A stretch of 64,000 bases of DNA from Gynuella sp. (lineage in GTDB: Bacteria > Pseudomonadota > Gammaproteobacteria > Pseudomonadales > Natronospirillaceae), in NCBI GenBank assembly GCA_028282465.1, contig JANQHX010000037.1:39892-103891 (forward strand), read 5' to 3'. The notes beneath the pieces are model-generated. The model was not told the DNA's origin, searched no databases, and saw only the letters and a list, made by a program, of their open reading frames with translations. Both the position numbers and the translations under genes were made by a program. Of the stretch, positions 46,501-54,496 are shown one piece after another. How positions within the stretch are numbered: position 1 is the stretch's first letter; each line of letters starts with the position of its first letter.

Positions 46501-47355
46501 TCATTCAAAAACGACTGTCTTATTACCATGCACGATCACTCGATCTTCAAGATGCGATCGAATACCTCTGGCAAGAACCGTTTTTTCAACATCTTTGCCC
46601 AGTCGGACCATGTCTTCAACTTCATGACGGTGACTGATACGAGCTACGTCTTGGTCGATGATTGGCCCAGCATCTAACTCATGCGTTACGTAATGGCAGG
46701 TTGCCCCAATGAGTTTTACACCTCTCTCAAAAGCCTGGTGGTAAGGTTTCGCACCTACAAATGACGGAAGAAAGCTGTGATGAATATTGATGATTTGACC
46801 TGGCATTTTTTTACAAATGGCCTCGGGTAAAATTTGCATATATCGAGCAAGCACAACGGTGTCTGCTTCTGATTCTTCGATTAACCGCTGCACTTCATCA
46901 AAGTGTTCTTGCTTGTTAGTTTTGTCCACCGGCACATGATGAAACTTAATACCATGCCACTCGACTAAACCCCTTAAATCGTTGTGATTAGAAATCACAC
47001 AGGGAATGTCGCAAACTAAATCACCACTGTGCCATCTATTCAGAATATCAGCCAAACAATGGGAGTCTTTACTGCACATTAAAACTAACCGATGTTTTTC
47101 ATCTGTATCTGTGAGTCGCCACTGCATGTTCAAGTCTTGCGCAATAGGAGCAAATACTTCTGCAAAGGTTTCCTTAGAAAATGGCAAAGAGTTAGCCAAT
47201 ATTTCATTTCGCATAAAAAACCAGCCAGAACTGGCGTCCGCATGATGATTTGCTTCGGTGATGGTGCCGTTATATTGGGCAATAAAATTACTAACTTTAG
47301 CTACAATTCCCACAGAATCTGGGCAAGACATAACCAAACGATAAACTCTCTGCAT
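46501..47355 (-). CDS. purU: Formyltetrahydrofolate deformylase
   Basis: PurU hydrolyses 10-formyltetrahydrofolate to formate and THF, balancing one-carbon units for purine synthesis. The N-terminal ACT domain (1-85, MSCPDSVGIVAKVSNFIAQ) is followed by the formyltransferase-fold domain with INIHHSFLPSFVGAKPYHQA and GATCHYVTHELDAGPIIDQ. Length (284 aa) is typical. GGA lies about 9 bases before the ATG. It stands alone between HAD and the dksA-like gene. Confidence 0.95.
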   Translation of the reverse strand: MQRVYRLVMSCPDSVGIVAKVSNFIAQYNGTITEANHHADASSGWFFMRNEILANSLPFSKETFAEVFAPIAQDLNMQWRLTDTDEKHRLVLMCSKDSHCLADILNRWHSGDLVCDIPCVISNHNDLRGLVEWHGIKFHHVPVDKTNKQEHFDEVQRLIEESEADTVVLARYMQILPEAICKKMPGQIINIHHSFLPSFVGAKPYHQAFERGVKLIGATCHYVTHELDAGPIIDQDVARISHRHEVEDMVRLGKDVEKTVLARGIRSHLEDRVIVHGNKTVVFE

Positions 47356-47493
47356 TAGACAAATCCAAACTATAATTTTTATGTTCCCAAACGGGGGCGC
47401 AATGATATAACATGAGCAACCCCTTTATAAGGCTGGTTATTTTTTGTACAGGTTTTACACCGGACATTCAAACATCGGTATAGGAAGATCGGA

Positions 47494-47901
47494 ATGCTGA
47501 CTGAAGAGCAACTACGCGCAATGTCTGAAGATGACTATATGAATGATGAGCAACTGGCGTTTTTTCGCAATTTGCTGCTCACCATGAAAAAGGACATCCA
47601 AAGTCAAATTGCCCACGCTCGTGACGATTTACAACATATTGAATACGAAGCAGATGAATTGGATAAAGCCTCCCAGGAAGAAGAGCGCAGATTACAACTT
47701 CGCTTTCTGGATCGCCAAACAAAGTTACTTCCCAAAATAGATGAAGCCATTAAGCGCATAGATGATGACGAATTTGGCTTCTGCAAAGTAACTGGAGATC
47801 CGATTGGAATTCCTCGTTTGTTAGCTCGACCGACAGCAACTCTTTGTGCTGAAGAGAAAATTCGTCAAGAGCAGCAAGAAAGAAATTTCCGCGACGCTTG
47901 A
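47494..47901 (+). CDS. dksA2: DksA-family transcription factor lacking two zinc cysteines (DksA2-like)
   Basis: DksA binds the RNA polymerase secondary channel and works with ppGpp in the stringent response. This 135-residue member has the coiled-coil with DELDKASQEEERRL at the tip and the zinc-finger region FCKVTGDPIG...ATLCAEE. Only C97 and C118 remain; the partners are T100 and E121 where DksA has Cys. Two-Cys members of this kind include the zinc-independent DksA2 of Pseudomonas, which substitutes for DksA under zinc limitation. No zur box was found by eye. A strong bidirectional terminator follows. Confidence 0.88.
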   Translation: MLTEEQLRAMSEDDYMNDEQLAFFRNLLLTMKKDIQSQIAHARDDLQHIEYEADELDKASQEEERRLQLRFLDRQTKLLPKIDEAIKRIDDDEFGFCKVTGDPIGIPRLLARPTATLCAEEKIRQEQQERNFRDA

Positions 47902-47914
47902 TACCAGCAACCAT

Positions 47915-47943
47915 AAAAAAAGCAGCCAGTGGCTGCTTTTTTT
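47915..47943. terminator. Bidirectional terminator between dksA2-like and nfi-like genes
   Basis: AGCAGCC (47921-47927) pairs with GGCTGCT (47931-47937); A7 precedes and T7 follows, so it can work on both strands. Confidence 0.9.
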
Positions 47944-47962
47944 ATTTAACTTTTCGGTCGGT

Positions 47963-48673
47963 TTAGAGGGCGATCTCCAGCGACTCTCCAAGGTGCTCTT
48001 CAGGAATTTCAAGGTTTCTTAGATAAGGACCACAAAGCAGTCCCATCAGTTCGTCGTCCGCATTACTGATCATCAAGCCTGCCACTACTGTCACTGCAGA
48101 GGCCACGGTAACCTGATGGCCAGCAGAGACTTGTATTAATGGTAGTCTTTGTCCTGCATTTAAAATACCCGACACCACTTGATCACCGACTTCAAAAGCA
48201 GTCCAGTCGCCCATCTCTGGTACTTTTTCATGAATATCTGGATCTATCTTCATGCTCGCGGCTTTAACCCCAATTGTCGGTACGTTAGTGAGCAATCCAA
48301 TATGACTGGCTACCCCGAAACTTCCGTCTGGGCGAATACCTCTACCATCACAAATAATCATTCCAGGCTCAGCGTCAAGTTCGGCTAAGGCTTCAACAAT
48401 GAATGGCGTAATTGCAAAGGAGGCCAACCCGTCCAACAGGGGAAGTTGTGCTAAACCAGCTGCAGAACTGTGACCCAGTAATTCACCGATACGATTGATA
48501 TGGAGGCAGCGTACACTGACAGTTTTATCTGGCGTAATCGATATATGGATTCGGATAAAATCCTTCATTTCCGCTTTTTGATCTTCGAGCATAATCCATG
48601 GCCTTAGGCCTTTTTGGATCGCATGCGCCTTTGAGGGGGTTAAATTCCAGTCATGTAGCTGATTAATTTTCAT
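47963..48673 (-). CDS. Endonuclease V-fold protein with degenerate active site
   Basis: The 236-residue protein matches the endonuclease V (Nfi) fold, with IICDGRGI, FGVASHIGLLTNVPTIGV and GHQVTVASA. The enzyme needs three acidic metal ligands. Only D109 (in DGRG) remains; the first Asp aligns with H43 (RIHIS) and the Glu of SFRE aligns with I88 (SFAI). H124 is kept. It is therefore unlikely to cut deaminated DNA or inosine RNA by the known mechanism and may bind nucleic acid instead. GGTGG precedes the ATG. The neighbour is convergent dksA2-like. Confidence 0.8.
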   Translation of the reverse strand: MKINQLHDWNLTPSKAHAIQKGLRPWIMLEDQKAEMKDFIRIHISITPDKTVSVRCLHINRIGELLGHSSAAGLAQLPLLDGLASFAITPFIVEALAELDAEPGMIICDGRGIRPDGSFGVASHIGLLTNVPTIGVKAASMKIDPDIHEKVPEMGDWTAFEVGDQVVSGILNAGQRLPLIQVSAGHQVTVASAVTVVAGLMISNADDELMGLLCGPYLRNLEIPEEHLGESLEIAL

Positions 48674-48793
48674 TTGGTCACCACCATAATTGGGTCACTG
48701 GCTTCTTCCCAATTTGTTCTTATTTTTAGTATTCAATTATTCAGGGCATAGATTTTGCGAAATTCCATGTGATTAGGCAACAGGACAATTGTA

Positions 48794-49240
48794 ATGGCCA
48801 TTTCATCCATTCCTGGGTTAGAGCGTTATCAACAGCAACAAAATCTCGCTGCCAACCTGCAAGCCTCTGAAAGCCAAAGATTGGAGGCTTCTGACGGTCA
48901 GGGAGGCAAAGATAAAGCTGAAATTGAAGATCCACTAAAACTTTCAGGCAAAGCTCGCGCCATGGAGAAGGTGGCAAGTCATTACCGCTTGGGTGAAATA
49001 AATTTCCGGGAAATATTGTCTTTTAGAAATGAATTATTTGAGAGTGGTTTTATCAATTTAAGGCAAGTGAACAGCTTAACAATGGCAACACAATCATACC
49101 CAGATGATAAACAATTTGATCTACAGGAGGCATTGGAGACATTTAGCTCAGACTCCAACAATTTTTATTTGAAGCCTGATTTAGAGACACTAACCAGATT
49201 AGTGCAAAACATGAAATGGATGAACATCCAGCAACATTAG
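48794..49240 (+). CDS. Hypothetical cytoplasmic protein next to pilH
   Basis: A 148-residue polar, mainly helical protein; the N-terminal third is Gln/Ala/Glu-rich and looks disordered. There is no signal peptide, TM segment or known motif. AGGA lies 8 bases before the ATG. It converges with the pilH-like gene, with only six bases between stops. I do not recognise the family. Confidence 0.65.
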   Translation: MAISSIPGLERYQQQQNLAANLQASESQRLEASDGQGGKDKAEIEDPLKLSGKARAMEKVASHYRLGEINFREILSFRNELFESGFINLRQVNSLTMATQSYPDDKQFDLQEALETFSSDSNNFYLKPDLETLTRLVQNMKWMNIQQH

Positions 49241-49246
49241 CGATTG

Positions 49247-49606
49247 CTATAACAAACCGTTAACAGTTTCCATCAACAATGTGTGTTCTACAGGCTTAAC
49301 TAAATATGCCTTTGCACCCTGTCTGGCACCCCAGACACGATCCGTTTCTTGATCTTTCGTGGTAACCAAAACAACGGGTATGTGGGCAGTATCAGCGTTC
49401 TGAGTTAATTTGCGGGTAGCCTGAAAACCATTGAGCTCGGGCATAACTACATCCATGAGAACTAAGTCAGGCATTTCAGCAATCGCTATTGAGACTCCTT
49501 CGTTTCCATTAACTGCAGTAATAACATTGTGACCTTCAGATTCCAGTATTTTTTGGGCATTTGCAGTTTGAGTGGGAGAATCATCAACGATAAGAATTTT
49601 TGCCAT
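49247..49606 (-). CDS. pilH: PilH-type single-domain response regulator
   Basis: This is a 119-residue CheY-like receiver. The acidic pair is DD at 8-9, the phosphoacceptor Asp is in LVLMDVVMP, the switch Thr in VVLVTTKDQETDRVWG, and Lys in YLVKPV. The stretch NGFQATRKLTQNADTAHIPVVL and KDQETD-VWG-RQGA is close to PilH of twitching-motility (Pil-Chp) systems. It has no output domain. No pilG, pilI or pilJ is in the window, so the gene is separated from its usual cluster here. AGGT lies upstream. Confidence 0.8.
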   Translation of the reverse strand: MAKILIVDDSPTQTANAQKILESEGHNVITAVNGNEGVSIAIAEMPDLVLMDVVMPELNGFQATRKLTQNADTAHIPVVLVTTKDQETDRVWGARQGAKAYLVKPVEHTLLMETVNGLL

Positions 49607-49781
49607 TTGGGCTACCTATTTAAAATTTGATCAATTATGAGGCACAGTAACGGCACAAGCCGATTTTCTTCTTTAAACTTAATATAGCACTGCATATATA
49701 AAAACACAGTGCTTACAAACCGTAAACATTGATCACACAAAAACGACTTCTTCTTTAAAATCAATATGATAGCTTAACCCA

Positions 49782-50333
49782 ATGAATAGTGAATTGACCT
49801 CCGATACTAGAAAAACCCGCACAAATAGGGTTTCTAAAGAACAAATTCTTGATGCAGCACTGGCATTAGTACTGGATGGCGGCGTCTCAGCTGTTTCTCT
49901 TCGAAAAATTGCGGCAAGAATAGATTGTGCAGCTCCCACTATTTATTACTACTTTCGTGGCAAACAAGACATTCTTGAAGAGCTCTGGTCTCGGCAGATA
50001 GACCAAGTTCTAGAACATAGTGCTGGCTACCAATCCCTAGAAGAGTCCCTATATCACTATGGTCACTACTGGATGGTACACCGAAGCCTTTTTCAGCTCA
50101 TGTTTTTAAACAATGGTGTACAAGTTGAGGAGTTGGATGGCTACATAAAACTCAGTAGGCGGATTGAAATGCGGTTTCAACAAAAAGGCATTGGGGTTGA
50201 GGACAGTATACGCCGATGCCGAATGGTGCTTTCTGCAATCCACGGTTTAGTACTTAGCAGTGTTCATCAACATATGGATTCCCCTGAGGCTGAAATTGTT
50301 TTAAAGCAAACCATCCACTTGATGGCAGCCTAG
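49782..50333 (+). CDS. TetR/AcrR-family transcriptional regulator
   Basis: The 183-residue protein has an N-terminal TetR helix-turn-helix (about 18-65: ILDAALALVLDGGVSAVSLRKIAARI...PTIYYYFRGKQDILEELW) and a helical ligand-binding C-terminus. It likely represses itself or a neighbour in response to a small molecule, but the target is not evident. The start at 49782 lacks a strong ribosome site; Met at this codon is the natural one for the family. dinB converges downstream. Confidence 0.85.
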   Translation: MNSELTSDTRKTRTNRVSKEQILDAALALVLDGGVSAVSLRKIAARIDCAAPTIYYYFRGKQDILEELWSRQIDQVLEHSAGYQSLEESLYHYGHYWMVHRSLFQLMFLNNGVQVEELDGYIKLSRRIEMRFQQKGIGVEDSIRRCRMVLSAIHGLVLSSVHQHMDSPEAEIVLKQTIHLMAA

Positions 50334-50343
50334 TTAACTAACC

Positions 50344-51396
50344 TCAAGAAAACAGTGATAGTTGAGTCGGCGCTACGTCACTTCTAAACCTTACCCCTAC
50401 CCCGATTAAACGAACCGGCATCTTTTTTCTCTTCCAAGCTTGTTCACAAAGCTTTGCAAACTCTGACACTTGAATCCCACGAATTGACGACTCCATAGTG
50501 GTCTGGCTGAAATCATTAAACTTGAGTTTTATAAACCCTTTAGCTGCATTGCGATCACTGTGTTTTTTTAGTCGGTCGCTCAGCTCTAGGCAAACCGATT
50601 CAAGGCGGCTTATACAGGATGTAAGATCAGGAAGATCATCACTGAATGTGCGTTCAACACTTAAAGATTTCCTATGTCGACTAATTTTTACAGGGCGGTT
50701 GTCTATACCATTACTTAGCCGAAATAAGTGCTCCCCCATGGAGCCATATCTAGAAATCAGAGACTTCAAACCAAAATCTCTTAGATCAGAACAAGTATAC
50801 AAGCCATCATTGTGCAGCCGACCAGCCGTTACCTTTCCAACTCCATGTATTTTTTCAACGGGTAACTGCCTTACAAACGCATCCACCTGCTCGGGCCGAA
50901 CCACAAACAAACCATCTGGCTTTTTCCAGTCACTTGCAATTTTTGCCAGAAATTTGTTCGGAGCTACCCCAGCAGATACGACTATGCCCACTTGACGTTT
51001 AACTTTAGCTTTTATCTCTTTGGCGATCAGTGTGGCGCTGCCTTGATGTTTATCAGACTCCGAAACGTCTATGAATGCTTCATCCATCGACAAAGGCTCT
51101 ATCAGTGAACTGTATTCATGGAAAATAGCCATGATGTCTGAAGAGGCCTGCTTGTAAGCATCAAATCGACCCGGTAAGACCACCAAATCTGGGCAGAGTC
51201 TCAAGGCATGTGCAGTTGGCATGGCGGATCTTATGCCAAACTTTCTAGCTTGATAATTACAAGTTGAAAGCACTCCACGACGCCCAACCCCACCTACCGC
51301 TATTGGCTTGTTAACGAGCTCTGGGTTGTCGCGCATTTCAACCGCTGCATAAAAGCAGTCGCAATCGCAATGGATAATCTTTCGTTGAATAGTCAT
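50344..51396 (-). CDS. dinB: DNA polymerase IV
   Basis: DinB is a Y-family translesion polymerase. CDCDCFYAAVE and SMDEAFID hold the catalytic acids, VGRRGVLSTCNYQARKFGI is the fingers, HGVGKVTAGRL the helix-hairpin-helix, and the C-terminal QLSLFS is the sliding-clamp motif. Length (350 aa) is normal. A GTG one codon upstream is also possible. A LexA box sits 13-28 bases before the ATG, and a TATACT hexamer overlaps it, so transcription may begin close to the start codon. Confidence 0.95.
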   Translation of the reverse strand: MTIQRKIIHCDCDCFYAAVEMRDNPELVNKPIAVGGVGRRGVLSTCNYQARKFGIRSAMPTAHALRLCPDLVVLPGRFDAYKQASSDIMAIFHEYSSLIEPLSMDEAFIDVSESDKHQGSATLIAKEIKAKVKRQVGIVVSAGVAPNKFLAKIASDWKKPDGLFVVRPEQVDAFVRQLPVEKIHGVGKVTAGRLHNDGLYTCSDLRDFGLKSLISRYGSMGEHLFRLSNGIDNRPVKISRHRKSLSVERTFSDDLPDLTSCISRLESVCLELSDRLKKHSDRNAAKGFIKLKFNDFSQTTMESSIRGIQVSEFAKLCEQAWKRKKMPVRLIGVGVRFRSDVAPTQLSLFS

Positions 51397-51408
51397 CACT
51401 TGAGTATA

Positions 51409-51424
51409 CTGTATTTTTGTACAG
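51409..51424. promoter_or_regulatory. LexA (SOS) box between dinB and the NYN gene
   Basis: CTGT-ATTTTTGT-ACAG is an exact CTGT-N8-ACAG palindrome with the AT-rich centre expected of a gammaproteobacterial SOS box. It lies next to dinB and could also control the divergent gene. Confidence 0.9.
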
Positions 51425-51450
51425 CATATAGTGAAATTTTAAAAACATTG

Positions 51451-51975
51451 ATGAATTTGCTGTTACATTACCGCTTCGGATATTTCAGAGAGCCAGAAAC
51501 ATTGATTAAAACAGCCATATTCGCTGATGTTCAAAACGTTTATTACACCTGTAGAGAAGCGTTTGGTAAGCAATTTAACTACCGAGCACTCTGGAATAAA
51601 ATTACTGAAGAACACCAAATTGAGCACGCCTTTGCTTACGCAATCGACAAAGGTGATTCTAGCCAAATGGGCTTTCAAAAAGCCTTACGACACATTGGCT
51701 TTGAAGTGAAGCTCAAGCCCTACATTCAGAGAAAGGATGGGTCAGCTAAGGGTGATTGGGACGTAGGAATCACCATTGATGTTATGGAAGCAGCAGCTCA
51801 AGTGGAAAAGATCGTTTTATTATCAGGGGACGGCGATTTTGACTTGTTGTTGAAACATGTTCATGAAAAATTTGGTGTGCAAACCCTAGTGTATGGCGCA
51901 CCAGGTCTAACAGCTAACTCACTTAAAGAATCAGCCCAGAGATACATTGAAATATACCCTGGGCTGTTACAGTGA
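51451..51975 (+). CDS. NYN-domain (LabA/DUF88-like) putative ribonuclease
   Basis: A 174-residue protein (157 aa if the TTG at 51502 is used) with a PIN-like NYN fold. Conserved acids lie in AIFADVQNVYY, KGDWDVGITID and LLSGDGDFDLLLK, the pattern of LabA-type nucleases. Family members are predicted RNases, some acting in stress or phage responses. No ribosome site is clear for ATG 51451; GAGAG precedes the TTG start. It diverges from dinB across the LexA box, so SOS induction is possible. Substrate unknown. Confidence 0.75.
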   Translation: MNLLLHYRFGYFREPETLIKTAIFADVQNVYYTCREAFGKQFNYRALWNKITEEHQIEHAFAYAIDKGDSSQMGFQKALRHIGFEVKLKPYIQRKDGSAKGDWDVGITIDVMEAAAQVEKIVLLSGDGDFDLLLKHVHEKFGVQTLVYGAPGLTANSLKESAQRYIEIYPGLLQ

Positions 51976-51984
51976 ATAAGATTT

Positions 51985-53508
51985 TTATTGTACGGTAGTA
52001 AAAAGCTTGTCCCCATCTGTGGAGAATATTTCTAATTTCAGTGCTCCAGCTTCTGGATTAAACGCCGATTCAAGCTCTGCGACTGATCCATCTTTTGATG
52101 CCAGCATTTCTTCTGTAGCTGAGCCATCACCCATTTGGGATAACCTAACTTTGTACTCTTGGTCTGGATATAATGCCAATACTGACGCTTTAATTTTTTC
52201 TCCTTCCAGACGCATATCTACAAGGAAGTTATCATTAGCATGAGTAACGCCTTCGAGCCCTTCTGTTACAGCGTATACCTCAGATTGCTGTTGTGTTTCA
52301 CCAATTAATATCTCTTTTGCACGGAAGAACTCAGGGACATTACCTGCCCAAAGCTCGATGAATGGGCGGAAGTAATAGTAAGTCCTATTGGTATCTCTAG
52401 TTTCACTAAATGGGTCTATGTCTTTGCTGCTGTCATAACCAAATGTCCAAAACTTCATTCCCTTGGTAAAGCTATTATCCGCAATACGAATCAAGCCTTC
52501 CTTATTATCTTGGTTAATAACACCCCAAAAGTTTTGGAACTGCATGTCAGGTTCAGCATACATAATCCCCCAATTCTGCCAGTTTTTGAAATGACGCAGC
52601 TGCTCAAAATAATAGTTACCTCTGCCGCTGGCCTCGTTTTCCACTGAAATAGTCTTTCTACACTTTGATTCCTGTACACACCAAGCAGTTGAAACCTTGT
52701 CTAATGGATAAATGATTTCAGCACCTGCAGTCGCTCGAATATCCGAAGGATCTGAACCCGGAGCTAGGCCAACGTTAGTCCAATACTCATAACTCTCGTC
52801 ATACTCACCCCCATTAAATATTTCGATTCTGGTATCCACTGCTTGGCGCCCAGCTTTAAGGGTAACGAAGAAAGACAACTCCAAGTTTGTATTAAGTTCA
52901 TAACGACTGAAGTTGGGTGGAGTGTTAGTTGTGAAATCATCTTTCCATTTCATAACAATGGTAATTTCTTCATCGGTGTTGGTAACAATTTCAAAATCCC
53001 ATGGTAGAAACCAGGCTTTACCATGTTCTGGTCCAAAGGTTGGAAAAATTCCTCCCCATACTTGTAACCAGTCATACAGAAAGAAACCACTATTCAAACC
53101 GTAAGGTGTTGCAACTGGGTTCCTATAAAGCTGTTCATTGCCGGTACTTTTATTCACGATTGAAATGATTCGACCACCATATTCTGGCACCAGTGTCACT
53201 ATTAAAAACTGGTTTTCTAAAACCCAGGTTTCGAAGGTTTGATTGACAAGCGTATCGCCATCTAGGTCTGTAATTCGTCCAGTTTCTTTTAAGGTTTTAC
53301 TATGTTCTGTTAGCGTAATACTACCCTGAGATAAACTCACTTTATCTTTCACTTCAGGGAGGTACTCTGGCGTAACGATTGGAGCAGATAAAGCTGCGTT
53401 TGACCCTTGATCGGCTGGTGGCTTTACTTCAGAAGGCTTACAGGCTACTAACGTCAGTAAAACTGAAACCAATAAAAAGTTTTTCAAAAGAATAGCTAAG
53501 GTTTTCAT
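51985..53508 (-). CDS. DUF5107-containing lipoprotein
   Basis: The 507-residue protein has a lipoprotein signal ending LTLVAC, with lipidated C23 followed by K, so outer-membrane or inner-membrane attachment is expected. Residues ~75-390 match DUF5107, with ETWVLENQFLIVTLVPEYGGRI and NKSTGNEQLYRNPVATPYG. That domain has the carbohydrate-binding galactose-mutarotase-like beta-sandwich fold; here it is not followed by TPR repeats as is common. The C-terminal ~110 residues form a beta-rich region. It may recognise sugars on the cell surface. AGGGA lies 6 bases before the ATG. The 53509-53784 gap holds no other feature. Confidence 0.75.
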   Translation of the reverse strand: MKTLAILLKNFLLVSVLLTLVACKPSEVKPPADQGSNAALSAPIVTPEYLPEVKDKVSLSQGSITLTEHSKTLKETGRITDLDGDTLVNQTFETWVLENQFLIVTLVPEYGGRIISIVNKSTGNEQLYRNPVATPYGLNSGFFLYDWLQVWGGIFPTFGPEHGKAWFLPWDFEIVTNTDEEITIVMKWKDDFTTNTPPNFSRYELNTNLELSFFVTLKAGRQAVDTRIEIFNGGEYDESYEYWTNVGLAPGSDPSDIRATAGAEIIYPLDKVSTAWCVQESKCRKTISVENEASGRGNYYFEQLRHFKNWQNWGIMYAEPDMQFQNFWGVINQDNKEGLIRIADNSFTKGMKFWTFGYDSSKDIDPFSETRDTNRTYYYFRPFIELWAGNVPEFFRAKEILIGETQQQSEVYAVTEGLEGVTHANDNFLVDMRLEGEKIKASVLALYPDQEYKVRLSQMGDGSATEEMLASKDGSVAELESAFNPEAGALKLEIFSTDGDKLFTTVQ

Positions 53509-53784
53509 ATGATCCCTTTACTGCGGTCGCACCTGAAAAACAGTACGTCCTTGGGTTATTTTTGTGTTAAAACCATCAGTCTGCCAAACTCTAATTAAAC
53601 CCATACTGGATTAAATGAAATTTGCGCAAATGCATTCAAACTTAGGTTAATTATTCGGGTGGAAAGTATATTAGCCTATTACCATAGTAACAATTAGCTT
53701 CTGGAATATACTTTTAAAAAGAAACTTACTTTACGAAAATACAACCAACATTAGTCAGCAAAACAATCAGTGCCAGTGGTAATT

Positions 53785-54423
53785 TCAAGATATTTCATCT
53801 TGTATTTGCTTCAATGCATTTTCAAAGACATCTACAGGCTGGCCACCATTGATAGCATATTTCTGGCTAATAATAAAAGTGGGTACAGAATTGATTCCCA
53901 AGCGGTGCATATCAGCTTGCTCTTCTCTGACAACTTGCGAATACTGATCACTGCCCAGAATTTCTTTCGCTATTTCAACATCCAAACCCACTGACTTTAC
54001 TACCTCAATCAGCCTTTCTGGATCGTTAAGACGGATGTTGTCAGTAAAATGTGCTTTAAACATCGCAAGCTTTAGCTCTGTTTGAAGTGAAAACTCTTTT
54101 GCCCAGGTAAGTAAACGATGGCAATCAAAACTGTTAATCATAATTCCATCTTGATCAAAGCTGAACTCGAAGCCTGCTGCTTTACCCATTTGTTGAATAC
54201 GCTTCCTATTTTCGTCGCTCTGCTGCTCAGTGATGCCGTATTTTTCCATCAAATGTTCGCGAATATCCTGGCCCTCTACAGGCATTTGCGGATTTAGCTC
54301 AAATGCATGCCAGCTGATTTCTACTTCAACTTGATCTTTTAAGTTTGAGATAGCTTTTTCTAAATTCTTATAGCCAATGACGCACCAAGGGCACATTACA
54401 TCTGACACAATTTCAATCTTCAT
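53785..54423 (-). CDS. DsbA-family oxidoreductase (FrnE-like)
   Basis: A 212-residue thioredoxin-fold protein with VMCPWCVIG as the CxxC site and VPTFIISQKYAINGGQP near the cis-Pro loop, matching the FrnE-type DsbA family. It has no signal peptide, so it is cytoplasmic, and the substrate is unknown (2-hydroxychromene isomerase-like relatives exist). AAGGT lies 8 bases before the ATG at 54423; the upstream in-frame Met at 54456 is not needed. Confidence 0.85.
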   Translation of the reverse strand: MKIEIVSDVMCPWCVIGYKNLEKAISNLKDQVEVEISWHAFELNPQMPVEGQDIREHLMEKYGITEQQSDENRKRIQQMGKAAGFEFSFDQDGIMINSFDCHRLLTWAKEFSLQTELKLAMFKAHFTDNIRLNDPERLIEVVKSVGLDVEIAKEILGSDQYSQVVREEQADMHRLGINSVPTFIISQKYAINGGQPVDVFENALKQIQDEIS

Positions 54424-54496
54424 GGCATTACCTTCATTAATCTCTAATGAGACCACTTTCCACTGCTATGGTTCAATTTATTTAGAAATAAAAATA

